Assembly (NCBI GenBank): GCA_964410215.1
Contig: CAYPHA010000074.1
Span: 1-21,318 of the forward strand
Reading direction: 5' to 3'
Length of the DNA stretch: 21,318 nt
Source of the DNA: CAYPHA01 sp964410215
Lineage (GTDB): Bacteria; Calditrichota; Calditrichia; Calditrichales; CAYPHA01
Every line of letters starts with the position of its first letter. The stretch's first letter is position 1. A program made the position numbers and the translations under genes. Below, piece after piece: positions 14,197 to 21,318 of this stretch. The notes under the pieces are model-generated. The model was not told where the DNA came from and did no database searches. It saw nothing but the letters and a program-made list of their open reading frames with translations.

Positions 14197-15157
14197 ACCA
14201 CCTTAATGTTTCCTCGACACCGTCGACCAGAGCATAACGCGATTCAAATCCAAGTTCTTTTTTTGCTTTCGCCGGGCTGCAGACCCAGAAATCCTGCTCC
14301 ATTTCAATCATTTTCTGTTTATTGATAATTGTATTCTTTTTCGTCAGCCTGGCAAAACCTTCGGACAGGGCGGCGATGCCTTTCATCATGGGAAGCGGTA
14401 TGGGCAGGCGGATACCTCTTTTACCCATCGCATTCAGAATGACGCGGGCAAATTCCTCGTAGGAATAGGGTTTCGGATCGGAAAGATAATAAATCTGCGA
14501 ACGCGCTTTTGATTTTTCAGCCGCCTCTATCATTCCTTCAACCAGGTCCCTGACAAATATAAGGCTGGCATACTTATCCTTTCCCTGTAACTGGGGAATA
14601 ATACCCATTTTTACGGTTTTAAAGAAATCCAGAATATCCGTGTCACGAGGTCCGTAAACCGCCGGGGGACGTACAATGGTAACCGGAAGTTTATCGAAAT
14701 ACTCTTTTAGAAAAGCTTCGGCCGCCAGTTTGCTTTTACCGTAATAGGTAAGCGGTGCAGGCGGATGATCCTCCGTAATGGCACGGATCGTCGGGCTGGG
14801 TCCGGCCGCAGCAAGGGAACTGACGTGCAGAAAGCGTTTCAGTTCCATCCCTGCATCCAGAACAGCATGGACCAGATGCCTGGTCGCTTCGAAATTGCCG
14901 TCATAAAATGCTTTTTCCGTGCCTGCTTTCGTAATACCGGCGACGTGGTAAACATAATCCACATCCTTCAGACCTTCCTTCAGTGAAGACGGATCCAGAA
15001 GCGAACCATAAAAGCACTCCACTTCCAGGTCGGCAATCCAGCGTAAATTACTCGTCGTCCGTACCAGACAGCGGACATCATAGCCCTTCTCAAGCAGGGC
15101 TTCAACAAGAAAACTTCCGATAAATCCGGTTGCACCGGTTACAAATATACGCATCAT
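14174..15157 (-). CDS. NAD(P)-dependent epimerase/dehydratase-type reductase, CerR candidate
   Basis: This is a 327-residue extended short-chain dehydrogenase. TGATGFIG (7-14) is the dinucleotide-binding loop. Ser114 (HVSSLAAAG) and Tyr139-x3-Lys143 (YYGKSK) are the catalytic set, and RPPAVYGPRDTD is the typical extended-SDR block. Family members act on nucleotide sugars, flavonoid-like ketones or sterols, and one branch (CerR) reduces the keto group in bacterial ceramide synthesis. The gene is divergent from the serine palmitoyltransferase-acyltransferase pair across 339 bp, which makes the CerR role likely but unproven. Downstream it overlaps the methyltransferase gene. ATG-ATG at the start leaves two possible first residues, and the ribosome site is weak. 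Confidence 0.82.
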   Translation of the reverse strand: MMRIFVTGATGFIGSFLVEALLEKGYDVRCLVRTTSNLRWIADLEVECFYGSLLDPSSLKEGLKDVDYVYHVAGITKAGTEKAFYDGNFEATRHLVHAVLDAGMELKRFLHVSSLAAAGPSPTIRAITEDHPPAPLTYYGKSKLAAEAFLKEYFDKLPVTIVRPPAVYGPRDTDILDFFKTVKMGIIPQLQGKDKYASLIFVRDLVEGMIEAAEKSKARSQIYYLSDPKPYSYEEFARVILNAMGKRGIRLPIPLPMMKGIAALSEGFARLTKKNTIINKQKMIEMEQDFWVCSPAKAKKELGFESRYALVDGVEETLRWYVQNKWL

Positions 15158-15496
15158 TTCATTCCAGATTAAAGTCCGTTAATATACCAGATTGATCACA
15201 AACCACTGAAATCACCAAGACGATCATTTGTGCCAGTACATTATAAATAAAAAACAGTTTAGTCCGAATCAAATCCATAAATACAGTATTACGTATTATA
15301 CTCATTTCTTTCTTAAGTCTCTGTGCTCTCTGTGGTTAATCATTAAGAGTATCTAAAAATCATTAGCAAATTATAAAAAACTTTATTAAATTTCGCAAAC
15401 CTTTTATTCGAGTTAAATTTTTGTTTTATAACCATTAAGTGCATTAAATTTCTAACAGCTTCCATACTTTAACTTCTGTATATAAACGGAGTTCCG
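15158..15496. other. Divergent AT-rich promoter region with repeat relic
   Basis: This 339-bp spacer separates the epimerase and palmitoyltransferase genes and is very AT-rich. On the minus strand TGGTATATT (extended -10 type; TATATT at 15181-15186) lies about 25 bases before the epimerase ATG, without a good -35. On the plus strand no promoter is convincing. The tandem TCTCTGTG words at 15318-15335 are listed separately. Confidence 0.4.
15311..15340. repeat. TCTCTGTG tandem, relic of a dispersed repeat
   Basis: TCTCTGTGC and TCTCTGTGG lie head to tail (15318-15335), followed by TTAAT. The complement reads ATTAACCACAGAGAGCACAG, very like the CCACAGAGACACAGAG-type dispersed repeat I recall from many environmental genomes. 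That link is from memory. No second copy is in this window. Confidence 0.45.
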
Positions 15497-16684
15497 GTGG
15501 ATATTTTCCAAAAATGCAACCATTTTACACGTGCCAAAGAGACCATGGATGCAGGCATTTATCCCTATTTTATTCCCCTGTCGAGTACTGACGGCCCGCG
15601 TGTGGTCATGAATGGTCAGCAGGTGATCATGATCGGCTCGAACAATTATCTCGGACTGACCCATGATCCGCGAATCCTTGAAGCAGCCTGTCAGGCAACG
15701 CGAAAATACGGCAGCAGCTGCTCCGGCTCCCGATTTCTGAATGGCACTCTGGACCTGCATCTGGAGCTTGAGGAAAGACTGGCCTCCTTCATGAACCGTG
15801 AGGCGGCCCTGACCTTCAGTACGGGCTATCAGACCAACCTCGGCGGCATATCAACCATCGCCGGCAGGGACGATGTCATCGTCATGGATAAATCCGACCA
15901 TGCTTCCATCTATGCGGGTACCATGGCGACATTTGGTGCACAGGTGAAACGTTACCGGCATAATGATATGGAAGACCTGGAAAGGGTCATTTCAAAGATT
16001 GAAGACGATAAAGGCATAATCATTGTCAGTGACGGGGTATTCAGCATGGAAGGTGATATTGTCCGCCTTGCCGAAATGGTTCCCATTGCCCGAAAATACG
16101 GTGCCCGGATCTATATCGATGAAGCACACGGACTGGGCGTACTGGGTGAGAACGGACGCGGCAGTTGCGAATATGCCGGATATGAGGAAGAAGTGGACCT
16201 GATCATGAGCACCTTCAGTAAATCGCTGGCCTCACTTGGCGGTTTCATTGCCGGTCCACGTTATGTAATCGATTATATCAAGCACAAAGCCGGTTCTCTC
16301 ATTTTCAGCGCCGCACCGACACCGGCATCCGCAGCCACCGTTCTCAAAGCCCTCGAAATTATCCGGCAGGAACCGCACCACATCAGGCGACTGCTGGAAA
16401 TATCCCGACATATGCGTATTGAATTTAAAGAGCTGGGTTTTGATATCGGAGACAGTAAAGACACGCCCATCATTCCTCTTTATATCGGAGAAGATGAAAA
16501 GACGTTTCTCTTCTGGAGAAAATTATTCGATGCCGGGGTTTTCGCCAATGCCGTAATCAGCCCGGCGGTTCCGCCCGGCTCAGCCATGATACGGACCAGT
16601 TTCATGTCGAGCCACAGCGATGCGGATCTCGAGGAAGTCCTGTCTGTCACCCGAAAGGTCGGAAAAAGCATGGGAATTATTTAA
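15497..16684 (+). CDS. spt: Serine palmitoyltransferase (alpha-oxoamine synthase family)
   Basis: This is a 395-residue PLP enzyme. It condenses L-serine with an acyl thioester to 3-keto-sphinganine, the first step of sphingolipid synthesis, in the cytoplasm. His135 (DKSDHASIYAG) stacks on PLP, Asp208 (YIDEAHGLG) binds its ring nitrogen and Lys242 (STFSKSLASLGGF) forms the Schiff base. MIGSNNYLGLT and GSRFLNGTLDLH resemble Bacteroidetes SPT closely; related KBL and BioF enzymes share the fold but less of these blocks. The start is GTG at 15497, with GGAG 5 bases upstream. Its stop lies 1 bp before the acyltransferase start. The epimerase on the other side completes a likely ceramide gene set. 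No acyl carrier protein gene is nearby. Confidence 0.88.
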   Translation: MDIFQKCNHFTRAKETMDAGIYPYFIPLSSTDGPRVVMNGQQVIMIGSNNYLGLTHDPRILEAACQATRKYGSSCSGSRFLNGTLDLHLELEERLASFMNREAALTFSTGYQTNLGGISTIAGRDDVIVMDKSDHASIYAGTMATFGAQVKRYRHNDMEDLERVISKIEDDKGIIIVSDGVFSMEGDIVRLAEMVPIARKYGARIYIDEAHGLGVLGENGRGSCEYAGYEEEVDLIMSTFSKSLASLGGFIAGPRYVIDYIKHKAGSLIFSAAPTPASAATVLKALEIIRQEPHHIRRLLEISRHMRIEFKELGFDIGDSKDTPIIPLYIGEDEKTFLFWRKLFDAGVFANAVISPAVPPGSAMIRTSFMSSHSDADLEEVLSVTRKVGKSMGII

Positions 16685-16685
16685 A

Positions 16686-17813
16686 ATGTCCGTTACAATC
16701 GAACCCGTCGGCTCCAAAAAACAAAAGAAATTATTTTTTGATCTGGAATGGCAGTTAAACCATGAGCTGCCCAACTGGATCAGCCCCCTGCGCCTGGATC
16801 GGAAGGAAATTCTTGATCCGGTGAAAAATCCCTTCTTCGAACACGCGGAAGCCCGGCTCTTTCTCGCCATGCAGAACGGTAAAGCAGTGGGCCGGATTGT
16901 CGCTCTGATCAACCGGAACCATAACCGCTTCCACGGTGATAAAGCCGGATTCTGGGGTTTCTTTGAATCCATCCGGGACCAGGAAGTAGCCGATGCCCTC
17001 TTCCGGTCCGCGGCCGCCTGGTTACGGGACCGGGATATGACCCACATGTACGGTCCGATGAATCCATCGACGAATGATGAAGTTGGACTATTGATTGAAG
17101 GTCACGACACACCGCCGTACGTGATGATGCCTCATACCCAACCCTATTATCACGGACTGGTCGAGCACGCCGGTAATACGAAAGCCATGGATCTGCTGGC
17201 CTGGTTTATTACGTCAGAAATGGCAAAAAAAGGTATCACCGATAAAATGGTCCGCGTGTCCGATAAAATCAAACAGAAGTACGGCATCACGCTGCGGAAC
17301 CTGAAGATGAAAGCACTGAATACGGAAATCCGCATCATCCAGGAAATTTACAATAATGCCTGGAGCGACAACTGGGGATTCGTTCCCTTTACGGACAATG
17401 AGATCGATCACGTCGCCGCAAAATTGAAGCAATTTGCCCGTGAGGAACTGATTCTTATTGCCATGAAAGACGATGTACCCATTGGTTTCAGTGTCACGAT
17501 ACCGAATATAAATGAGGCCCTAGCGCGTGTTCCCAGCGGAAAACTGCTCCCGACCGGGATATTCAAACTTCTGTACGGAATGCGGAAAATCAGATCATTA
17601 CGTGTTTTGATTCTCGGTGTGAAAAAGAAATATCAGTTTATCGGCCTGGGTTCCATCTTCTATATGGAAACCATTCGCCGGGCGATGGAAATGGGCTACA
17701 CACACGGAGAAATGTCATGGATACTGGAAAACAACCATACCATGAACAGGGCGATTGAAGCCATCGGATCAGAATGCTATAAAAAATACAGAGTGTATTC
17801 GTATACCTTGTAA
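16686..17813 (+). CDS. GNAT-like acyltransferase, bacterial ceramide synthase candidate
   Basis: This is a 375-residue protein of the large acyl-CoA N-acyltransferase group. AVGRIVALINRN and GFWGFFES (about 67-94) form the GNAT core. GPMNPSTNDEVGLLIEG (123-139), MMPHTQPYY and a second GNAT-like half (ILIAMKDDVPIGFSVTIPN, EMSWILENNHTMNRA) follow. The start at ATG 16686 is one base after the spt stop; the frame is open upstream, but that would overlap spt by about 65 bp without benefit. The coupling with spt and the nearby reductase fit the bacterial ceramide synthase (bCerS) described in Caulobacter as a GNAT-type protein. The substrate is inferred from context. A terminator hairpin follows the stop. 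Confidence 0.78.
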   Translation: MSVTIEPVGSKKQKKLFFDLEWQLNHELPNWISPLRLDRKEILDPVKNPFFEHAEARLFLAMQNGKAVGRIVALINRNHNRFHGDKAGFWGFFESIRDQEVADALFRSAAAWLRDRDMTHMYGPMNPSTNDEVGLLIEGHDTPPYVMMPHTQPYYHGLVEHAGNTKAMDLLAWFITSEMAKKGITDKMVRVSDKIKQKYGITLRNLKMKALNTEIRIIQEIYNNAWSDNWGFVPFTDNEIDHVAAKLKQFAREELILIAMKDDVPIGFSVTIPNINEALARVPSGKLLPTGIFKLLYGMRKIRSLRVLILGVKKKYQFIGLGSIFYMETIRRAMEMGYTHGEMSWILENNHTMNRAIEAIGSECYKKYRVYSYTL

Positions 17814-17839
17814 AAAAAAAGCCCGCAATCAACGGGCTT
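17812..17839 (-). terminator. Terminator hairpin shared by convergent genes
   Basis: AAGCCCG (17819-17825), loop CAATCAA, CGGGCTT (17833-17839) is a perfect 7-bp stem. On the minus strand it is followed by a run of T (17812-17820), so it is a strong terminator for the proS-rhomboid-DUF1540 side. For the acyltransferase on the plus strand the T-tail is weak (TTATATAT). Confidence 0.85.
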
Positions 17840-17872
17840 ATATATGTAAACAGGTCTATCAATCACAATCGC

Positions 17873-18109
17873 TCAATACTCATCCTCGTTATAATAATCT
17901 TCATTGCTGGTAAACGCCGTGGAATTATATTTCTTCTCCTTTTTACAGAAATCAAAAAACTCGCAATCCTGGCATTCAAAATCATCACAGGTTACCATAT
18001 CCTCGCAGGTACCGTTCAGGTCAAGCGTGATCGATTCGCGATAGCAGAGTGCGTCGTGGTTGTAATGACAATCCTGACAACCACAGGTCAGGTTTTCAAA
18101 GTAACTCAT
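17873..18109 (-). CDS. Small Cys-rich DUF1540-like protein
   Basis: This is a 78-residue acidic protein with nine cysteines (9, 11, 14, 22, 35, 41, 46, 49, 55). The N-terminal half, LTCGCQDCHYNHDALCYRES followed by ITL, follows the C-x4-C-x-YN-x4-C pattern of DUF1540 proteins. The second Cys group, CDDFECQDCEFFDFC, suggests another metal site. The tail is rich in Asn, Glu and Tyr. Function is unknown; zinc or iron binding is likely. TAGGAGG lies about 8 bases before the ATG, a strong ribosome site. It follows the rhomboid gene by 27 bp on the same strand and is closed by a terminator. Confidence 0.72.
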   Translation of the reverse strand: MSYFENLTCGCQDCHYNHDALCYRESITLDLNGTCEDMVTCDDFECQDCEFFDFCKKEKKYNSTAFTSNEDYYNEDEY

Positions 18110-18136
18110 AGAGTTAACCTCCTAAAACCGTCATTT

Positions 18137-18961
18137 CTAATTATAGTTTTCTTTGTCATGTTCTCGCAGGTATTTACTACCTTCCTCCAGTAATTTCTTC
18201 TCTTCATCTGTCAGGTTCAGGTAACCCACGCGATTGATCTTATCCAGAAGATCATCTATTTTTCCACGGTAGTATGCCGTTTTATCTTCACCACCGTTCG
18301 TATACTTCAGATGCGAAGATTTTCGGGCCGATTTTGTCAAATCGGGCACCGAGGACTTTATCTTCGATAAGATATAGGGATACTTTAGATAAATCAGACC
18401 AACGACCATACCGCCGAGATGGGCGCCATGAGCGATACCGTCACCGGCCGAGCCCATCGTCATCAGCAGAGAAAACAGGAAGAGGAATCCCATATAATAT
18501 TTAACTTTCATCGGAAACGGAAAAATCATCATGGCATCCGGGTAGCGCATGGCAAAAGCAATCATGATACCGTACACCGCACCGGAAGCACCGATCGTAC
18601 TTGCATTGGAAACGAGCACCACGGTTAAACCGGCCCCGATACCGGTAATAAAATAATATTTGAGGAATTCACGCGTTCCCCACTCGCGCTCCAGTTCCGC
18701 ACCGAACATCCACAGGATAAACATGTTGAAAAACACATGCATAAATCCACCATGCAGAAACATATAGGTTACAATCTGCCATATTTTAAATTCAAAAATC
18801 AGGTCATAAGGCGTCAGGGCAAACAGGTTCAGCAATGTTCTGTTCAGGCTGGGATTAATCAACTGCATCATGAACACCACACCATTGATGAACATGATGT
18901 TTTTTATTGCCGGGGGTAATGCCCCGCCCGTGCCTAAACTAAATCTTCTGTAAGAATGCAT
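18137..18961 (-). CDS. Rhomboid family intramembrane serine protease
   Basis: This is a 274-residue protein with six membrane helices between about residues 20 and 195. His75 and Asn79 (HVFFNM) form the oxyanion side, Ser126 in GASGAVYG is the nucleophile and His181 in AHGAHLGG is its partner. The enzyme cuts membrane proteins within or next to their helices. The C-terminal 75 residues are soluble and end in a helical hairpin (KIDDLLDKINRVGYLNLTDE) that resembles the tail domain of many FCB-group rhomboids. It follows proS by 63 bp and precedes the Cys-rich protein gene. The ribosome site is poor, so a start at Met23 cannot be excluded. Confidence 0.93.
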   Translation of the reverse strand: MHSYRRFSLGTGGALPPAIKNIMFINGVVFMMQLINPSLNRTLLNLFALTPYDLIFEFKIWQIVTYMFLHGGFMHVFFNMFILWMFGAELEREWGTREFLKYYFITGIGAGLTVVLVSNASTIGASGAVYGIMIAFAMRYPDAMMIFPFPMKVKYYMGFLFLFSLLMTMGSAGDGIAHGAHLGGMVVGLIYLKYPYILSKIKSSVPDLTKSARKSSHLKYTNGGEDKTAYYRGKIDDLLDKINRVGYLNLTDEEKKLLEEGSKYLREHDKENYN

Positions 18962-19024
18962 AGTGTCTTCTTTTTTTTGTTTTCTTAGAAAGAAACCCGC
19001 CTGCCCGGTAAAAGTTTCAATTTT

Positions 19025-20458
19025 CTAATATGACTTGGCAAAAACGACCCGCCTGTCTGATTTTTCACCACATATCAGGCAGGTTCCCTCTTCACCTTTA
19101 TCCCCAAAGGGAATACATCGGATTGTGGCCTTGGTATCGTCTTTGACTTTTTGCTCGCAGCCCGGACTTCCGCACCAGTGACTCATGGCGAAACCGCCGT
19201 CCTTTTCATTATAAAGGGATTTGAAGGCATCGTATTCATCGACATCAAACGTGTTATTTTCACGAAAGGTCCGGGCTCTTTCCAGCATCTCCCGCTGCAT
19301 TTTCTGTAATTCTTCTTCAACGGTTTTAACCGTCTTATCCCGATCAATAAACTGTTTTTCCATGGTGTCCCGGCGCACCAGTACCACCTGGTTTTTCTCA
19401 ACATCTTTCGGACCGATTTCCAAACGCAGGGGAATTCCCTGTAATTCCCAGTCGGCAAACTTATAACCGGGTTTGTACTGCTCCCGGTCATCCATGATGA
19501 CACGCATTTTTTTACTCAGTTCGTCGTAGAGTGTATTGGCATAGGTCATCACCTGTTCGCGGGAATCCTCGCCGCGCCAGATGGGTACCATTACAACCGG
19601 GCGTTCGGCCATCCTGGGTGGCAACACGAGGCCGCGGTCATCACTGTGGGTCATAATCAATGCGCCAATCAGACGGGTACTGACACCCCATGAGGTCGCC
19701 CAGACAAACTTCAGGTCACCATTGCGGTCCTGGAACTGCACATCGAATGCTTTGGCAAAATTTTCTCCCAGGTTGTGAGATGTGCCGGCCTGCAGGGCTT
19801 TTTTATCCTGCATCATCGCCTCGATACAATAGGTATGCAGTGCGCCGGCGAATTTTTCGGCATCGCTCTTTTTCCCGGAAATAACAGGAATGGCCAGGTA
19901 TTCTTCGGCAAACCGTTTATAGATTTCAAGAATTTTTACGGTCTCTTCTTCAGCATCCTCGTAGGTTTCATGGGCCGTATGCCCTTCCTGCCATAGGAAC
20001 TCGGATGTTCTCAGGAACAGCCTGGTACGCATTTCCCAGCGCAGCACATTGGCCCACTGGTTGATCAGTATCGGCAGGTCCCGGTAACTCATGATCCATT
20101 TCTTATACATGCTCCAGATGACCGTTTCCGATGTAGGCCGGATATAGAGTTTTTCTTCCAGTTCCTGGCCCCCGCCGATAGTCACAACCGCACACTCCGG
20201 TGCAAATCCTTCCACGTGTTCCGCTTCCTTTTTCATGAAACTCTCGGGAATCAGCAGAGGGAAATAGGCATTGACATGCCCGGTTTCCTTGAACATATCG
20301 TCGAGATAGCGCTGAATGCGTTCCCAGATAGCATACCCGTTCGGGCGAATGACCATGGTTCCCTTAACGGGCCCGTAATCAGCCAGCATTCCCTGAAGAA
20401 CAATATCCGTGTACCATCGTGAATAATCGACTTTTCTGGGGGTTATTTTGTCTGCCAT
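19025..20458 (-). CDS. proS: Prolyl-tRNA synthetase, short archaeal/eukaryotic-like type
   Basis: This is a 477-residue class II synthetase that loads proline on tRNA-Pro. GTMVIRPNGYAIWE is motif 1, WEMRTRLFLRTSEFLWQEGH is motif 2 and GVSTRLIGALIMTHSDDRG is motif 3. An anticodon-binding domain follows (VVMVPIWR, KFADWELQGIPLRLEIGP). The last 75 residues form a Cys-containing domain (HWCGSPGCEQ, CLICGEKS, ending in AKSY) as in the Thermus-like form. It lacks the editing insert of the long E. coli-type enzyme. It lies 127 bp downstream of tRNA-Arg and heads the rhomboid-DUF1540 run. No T-box-like leader is evident. Confidence 0.96.
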   Translation of the reverse strand: MADKITPRKVDYSRWYTDIVLQGMLADYGPVKGTMVIRPNGYAIWERIQRYLDDMFKETGHVNAYFPLLIPESFMKKEAEHVEGFAPECAVVTIGGGQELEEKLYIRPTSETVIWSMYKKWIMSYRDLPILINQWANVLRWEMRTRLFLRTSEFLWQEGHTAHETYEDAEEETVKILEIYKRFAEEYLAIPVISGKKSDAEKFAGALHTYCIEAMMQDKKALQAGTSHNLGENFAKAFDVQFQDRNGDLKFVWATSWGVSTRLIGALIMTHSDDRGLVLPPRMAERPVVMVPIWRGEDSREQVMTYANTLYDELSKKMRVIMDDREQYKPGYKFADWELQGIPLRLEIGPKDVEKNQVVLVRRDTMEKQFIDRDKTVKTVEEELQKMQREMLERARTFRENNTFDVDEYDAFKSLYNEKDGGFAMSHWCGSPGCEQKVKDDTKATIRCIPFGDKGEEGTCLICGEKSDRRVVFAKSY

Positions 20459-20585
20459 GATCGTCTCTGCCTTGATCGCTCGATGAAAAATTCGATTTCA
20501 GGAAGTAATAAAAAATATACGGCTTATGAGGAGTGAATGTCGCCCGACTCCTTTTCCGTTGCGGAACTTCCCCTTGATTTGTTTG

Positions 20586-20659
20586 TACGCCTGGAGGGAA
20601 TCGAACCCCCAACCTTTGGAACCGGAATCCAACGCTCTATCCAATTGAGCTACAGGCGC
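20586..20659 (-). tRNA. tRNA-Arg (anticodon CCG), CCA not encoded
   Basis: This is a 74-base tRNA. The acceptor stem is GCGCCTG/CAGGCGT with a G-T first pair, the D-arm is GCTC...GAGC, the anticodon stem is TTGGA/TCCAA with loop TTCCGGT, and the T-arm is around GGGGGTTCGATTCCC. The anticodon CCG maps to 20623-20625. After the discriminator A the DNA reads CAAAC, so CCA must be added after transcription, unlike tRNA-Leu here. It has its own promoter at 20689-20717. Confidence 0.95.
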
Positions 20660-20688
20660 ATACAATGTATGTTATTTTATGGTTGCGA

Positions 20689-20717
20689 AATATATTCTAA
20701 CAAGTGGTCAATGTCAA
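20689..20717 (-). promoter_or_regulatory. Sigma-70-type promoter of tRNA-Arg (and perhaps proS)
   Basis: On the minus strand TTGACA (20712-20717), 17 bases, then TATATT (20689-20694): a perfect -35 and a 5-of-6 -10 box. It lies 30 bp before the mature 5' end of tRNA-Arg. Read-through could also express proS, since no other promoter for proS stands out. Confidence 0.75.
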
Positions 20718-20751
20718 GCAAAATAGGAATAAAAACAAAAAAAGCGGCTCA

Positions 20752-21318
20752 TTAAAACCGGTTGATCAGACCAAAGTGTATTTTCCCCTGTCCAAAGCTG
20801 TCACCACGTCCCAGGCCGTAGTCAATCCCCATGATGCCCAGGCCGGTGTCGAGCCTGATGCCGAAACCGTAACCGGGCAGGGTGGTTTCTTTTTTTCCGT
20901 TACGCTCCGCATTTTTGAAAAATCCCCAGTCGTTGAAAGCGAAGATACGTGAGTTCCGGTTAAGAAGGAAGCGGTATTCCAGATTGGCCCATGCCACAAT
21001 TTCCCCCCGGAACTGGTTTTCCCGGTAGCCGCGCAGGGTTCGGCTGCCACCGAACCAGAAATAGTCGGTCAGTTGCAGATCCGTGCCGCTGACTTTATAA
21101 CCATTCAATTCGACAGCCATAACCTGATTTGTAAATGCAGACTGGAACCATTTAAAACCAATTTTTATAGTTTCTATGCTCTCATTCTTCTGAAGCCCTT
21201 CTTCACCAATCAGGTAGGAGGGGCCGAAATTCTCCTTGAAACCATAGCTGTAGGTATTCCGATAATAAAAACCGGAGGTGGGGTTTACGGGATAGTCGCG
21301 CACATCATATTCGAGACC
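20752..21318 (-). CDS. Omp85/BamA-family outer-membrane barrel, C-terminal part
   Basis: The frame is open to the window edge, so the start lies beyond 21318; 188 residues are visible. LEYDVRDYPVNPTSGFYYRN is the Omp85 barrel motif YDxRDxPxxPxxG. FWFGGSRTLRGYRENQFRGE carries the conserved RGY of the strand-entry loop, and the chain ends in Phe after FGLINRF, the usual signal for barrel insertion. The family includes BamA, TamA and patatin-linked or substrate-specific translocons. Without the POTRA domains I cannot say which. It lies upstream of tRNA-Arg on the same strand, 92 bp away. Confidence 0.88.
   Translation of the reverse strand, partial: GLEYDVRDYPVNPTSGFYYRNTYSYGFKENFGPSYLIGEEGLQKNESIETIKIGFKWFQSAFTNQVMAVELNGYKVSGTDLQLTDYFWFGGSRTLRGYRENQFRGEIVAWANLEYRFLLNRNSRIFAFNDWGFFKNAERNGKKETTLPGYGFGIRLDTGLGIMGIDYGLGRGDSFGQGKIHFGLINRF

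Noticed and set aside
16620..16685. Upstream extension of the acyltransferase start
   Set aside because: It would overlap the end of spt and add 22 residues unlike the family; ATG 16686 fits coupled translation.
20459..20585. T-box or other riboswitch in the proS leader
   Set aside because: I saw only a 5-bp TTCCG-TTG-CGGAA hairpin; no T-box consensus bulge or specifier arrangement is visible.

Overview
The window looks like chromosome of a Gram-negative bacterium of the FCB (Fibrobacteres-Chlorobi-Bacteroidetes) assemblage or a related candidate phylum. Pointers are an Omp85-type outer-membrane barrel, several lipoproteins, a Bacteroidetes-like serine palmitoyltransferase, a bacillithiol enzyme (BshC), a short ProRS with a C-terminal Cys-rich region, and large fucosidases. 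The assignment rests on gene content only. No mobility gene, CRISPR array or rRNA is visible.

Left part (1-6540) is accessory. It holds the C-terminus of a GH29 alpha-L-fucosidase, a two-gene unit (winged-helix protein plus membrane protein) behind a strong promoter with operator-like sites, a phospholipase-A2-like lipoprotein, a GH16 glucanase gene missing about 100 internal codons, and an intact GH95 alpha-L-fucosidase lipoprotein. The GH95 gene sits between two same-orientation copies of a palindromic repeat (3411-3560 and 6252-6401, about 79% identical by hand count, with one covarying stem pair). A single-unit relic of a beta-propeller gene lies just upstream of GH95. Two fucosidases, a GH16 remnant and repeats suggest a fucose-rich glycan degradation region that has been gaining and losing genes.

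Middle part (6541-10400, minus strand) is the core glycolytic unit gap-pgk-tpiA-secG followed by tRNA-Leu(GAG). It has a good sigma-70-type promoter, an intrinsic terminator-like hairpin between gap and pgk, a GC-rich hairpin repeat between pgk and tpiA, and a 12-bp terminator directly after the tRNA. The tRNA marks the border between core and accessory DNA.

Right part (10668-17839) holds a TPR lipoprotein, a small membrane protein, a tightly packed minus-strand set (epimerase/dehydratase, SAM methyltransferase, BshC), and a plus-strand pair of serine palmitoyltransferase and a GNAT-like acyltransferase. The epimerase, palmitoyltransferase and acyltransferase match the three enzyme types of bacterial ceramide synthesis. 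The methyltransferase-BshC pair suggests a methylated bacillithiol.

The far right (17812-21318, minus strand) holds an Omp85-like barrel end (cut by the window edge), tRNA-Arg(CCG) with its own promoter, proS, a rhomboid protease and a Cys-rich DUF1540-like protein, closed by a shared terminator.
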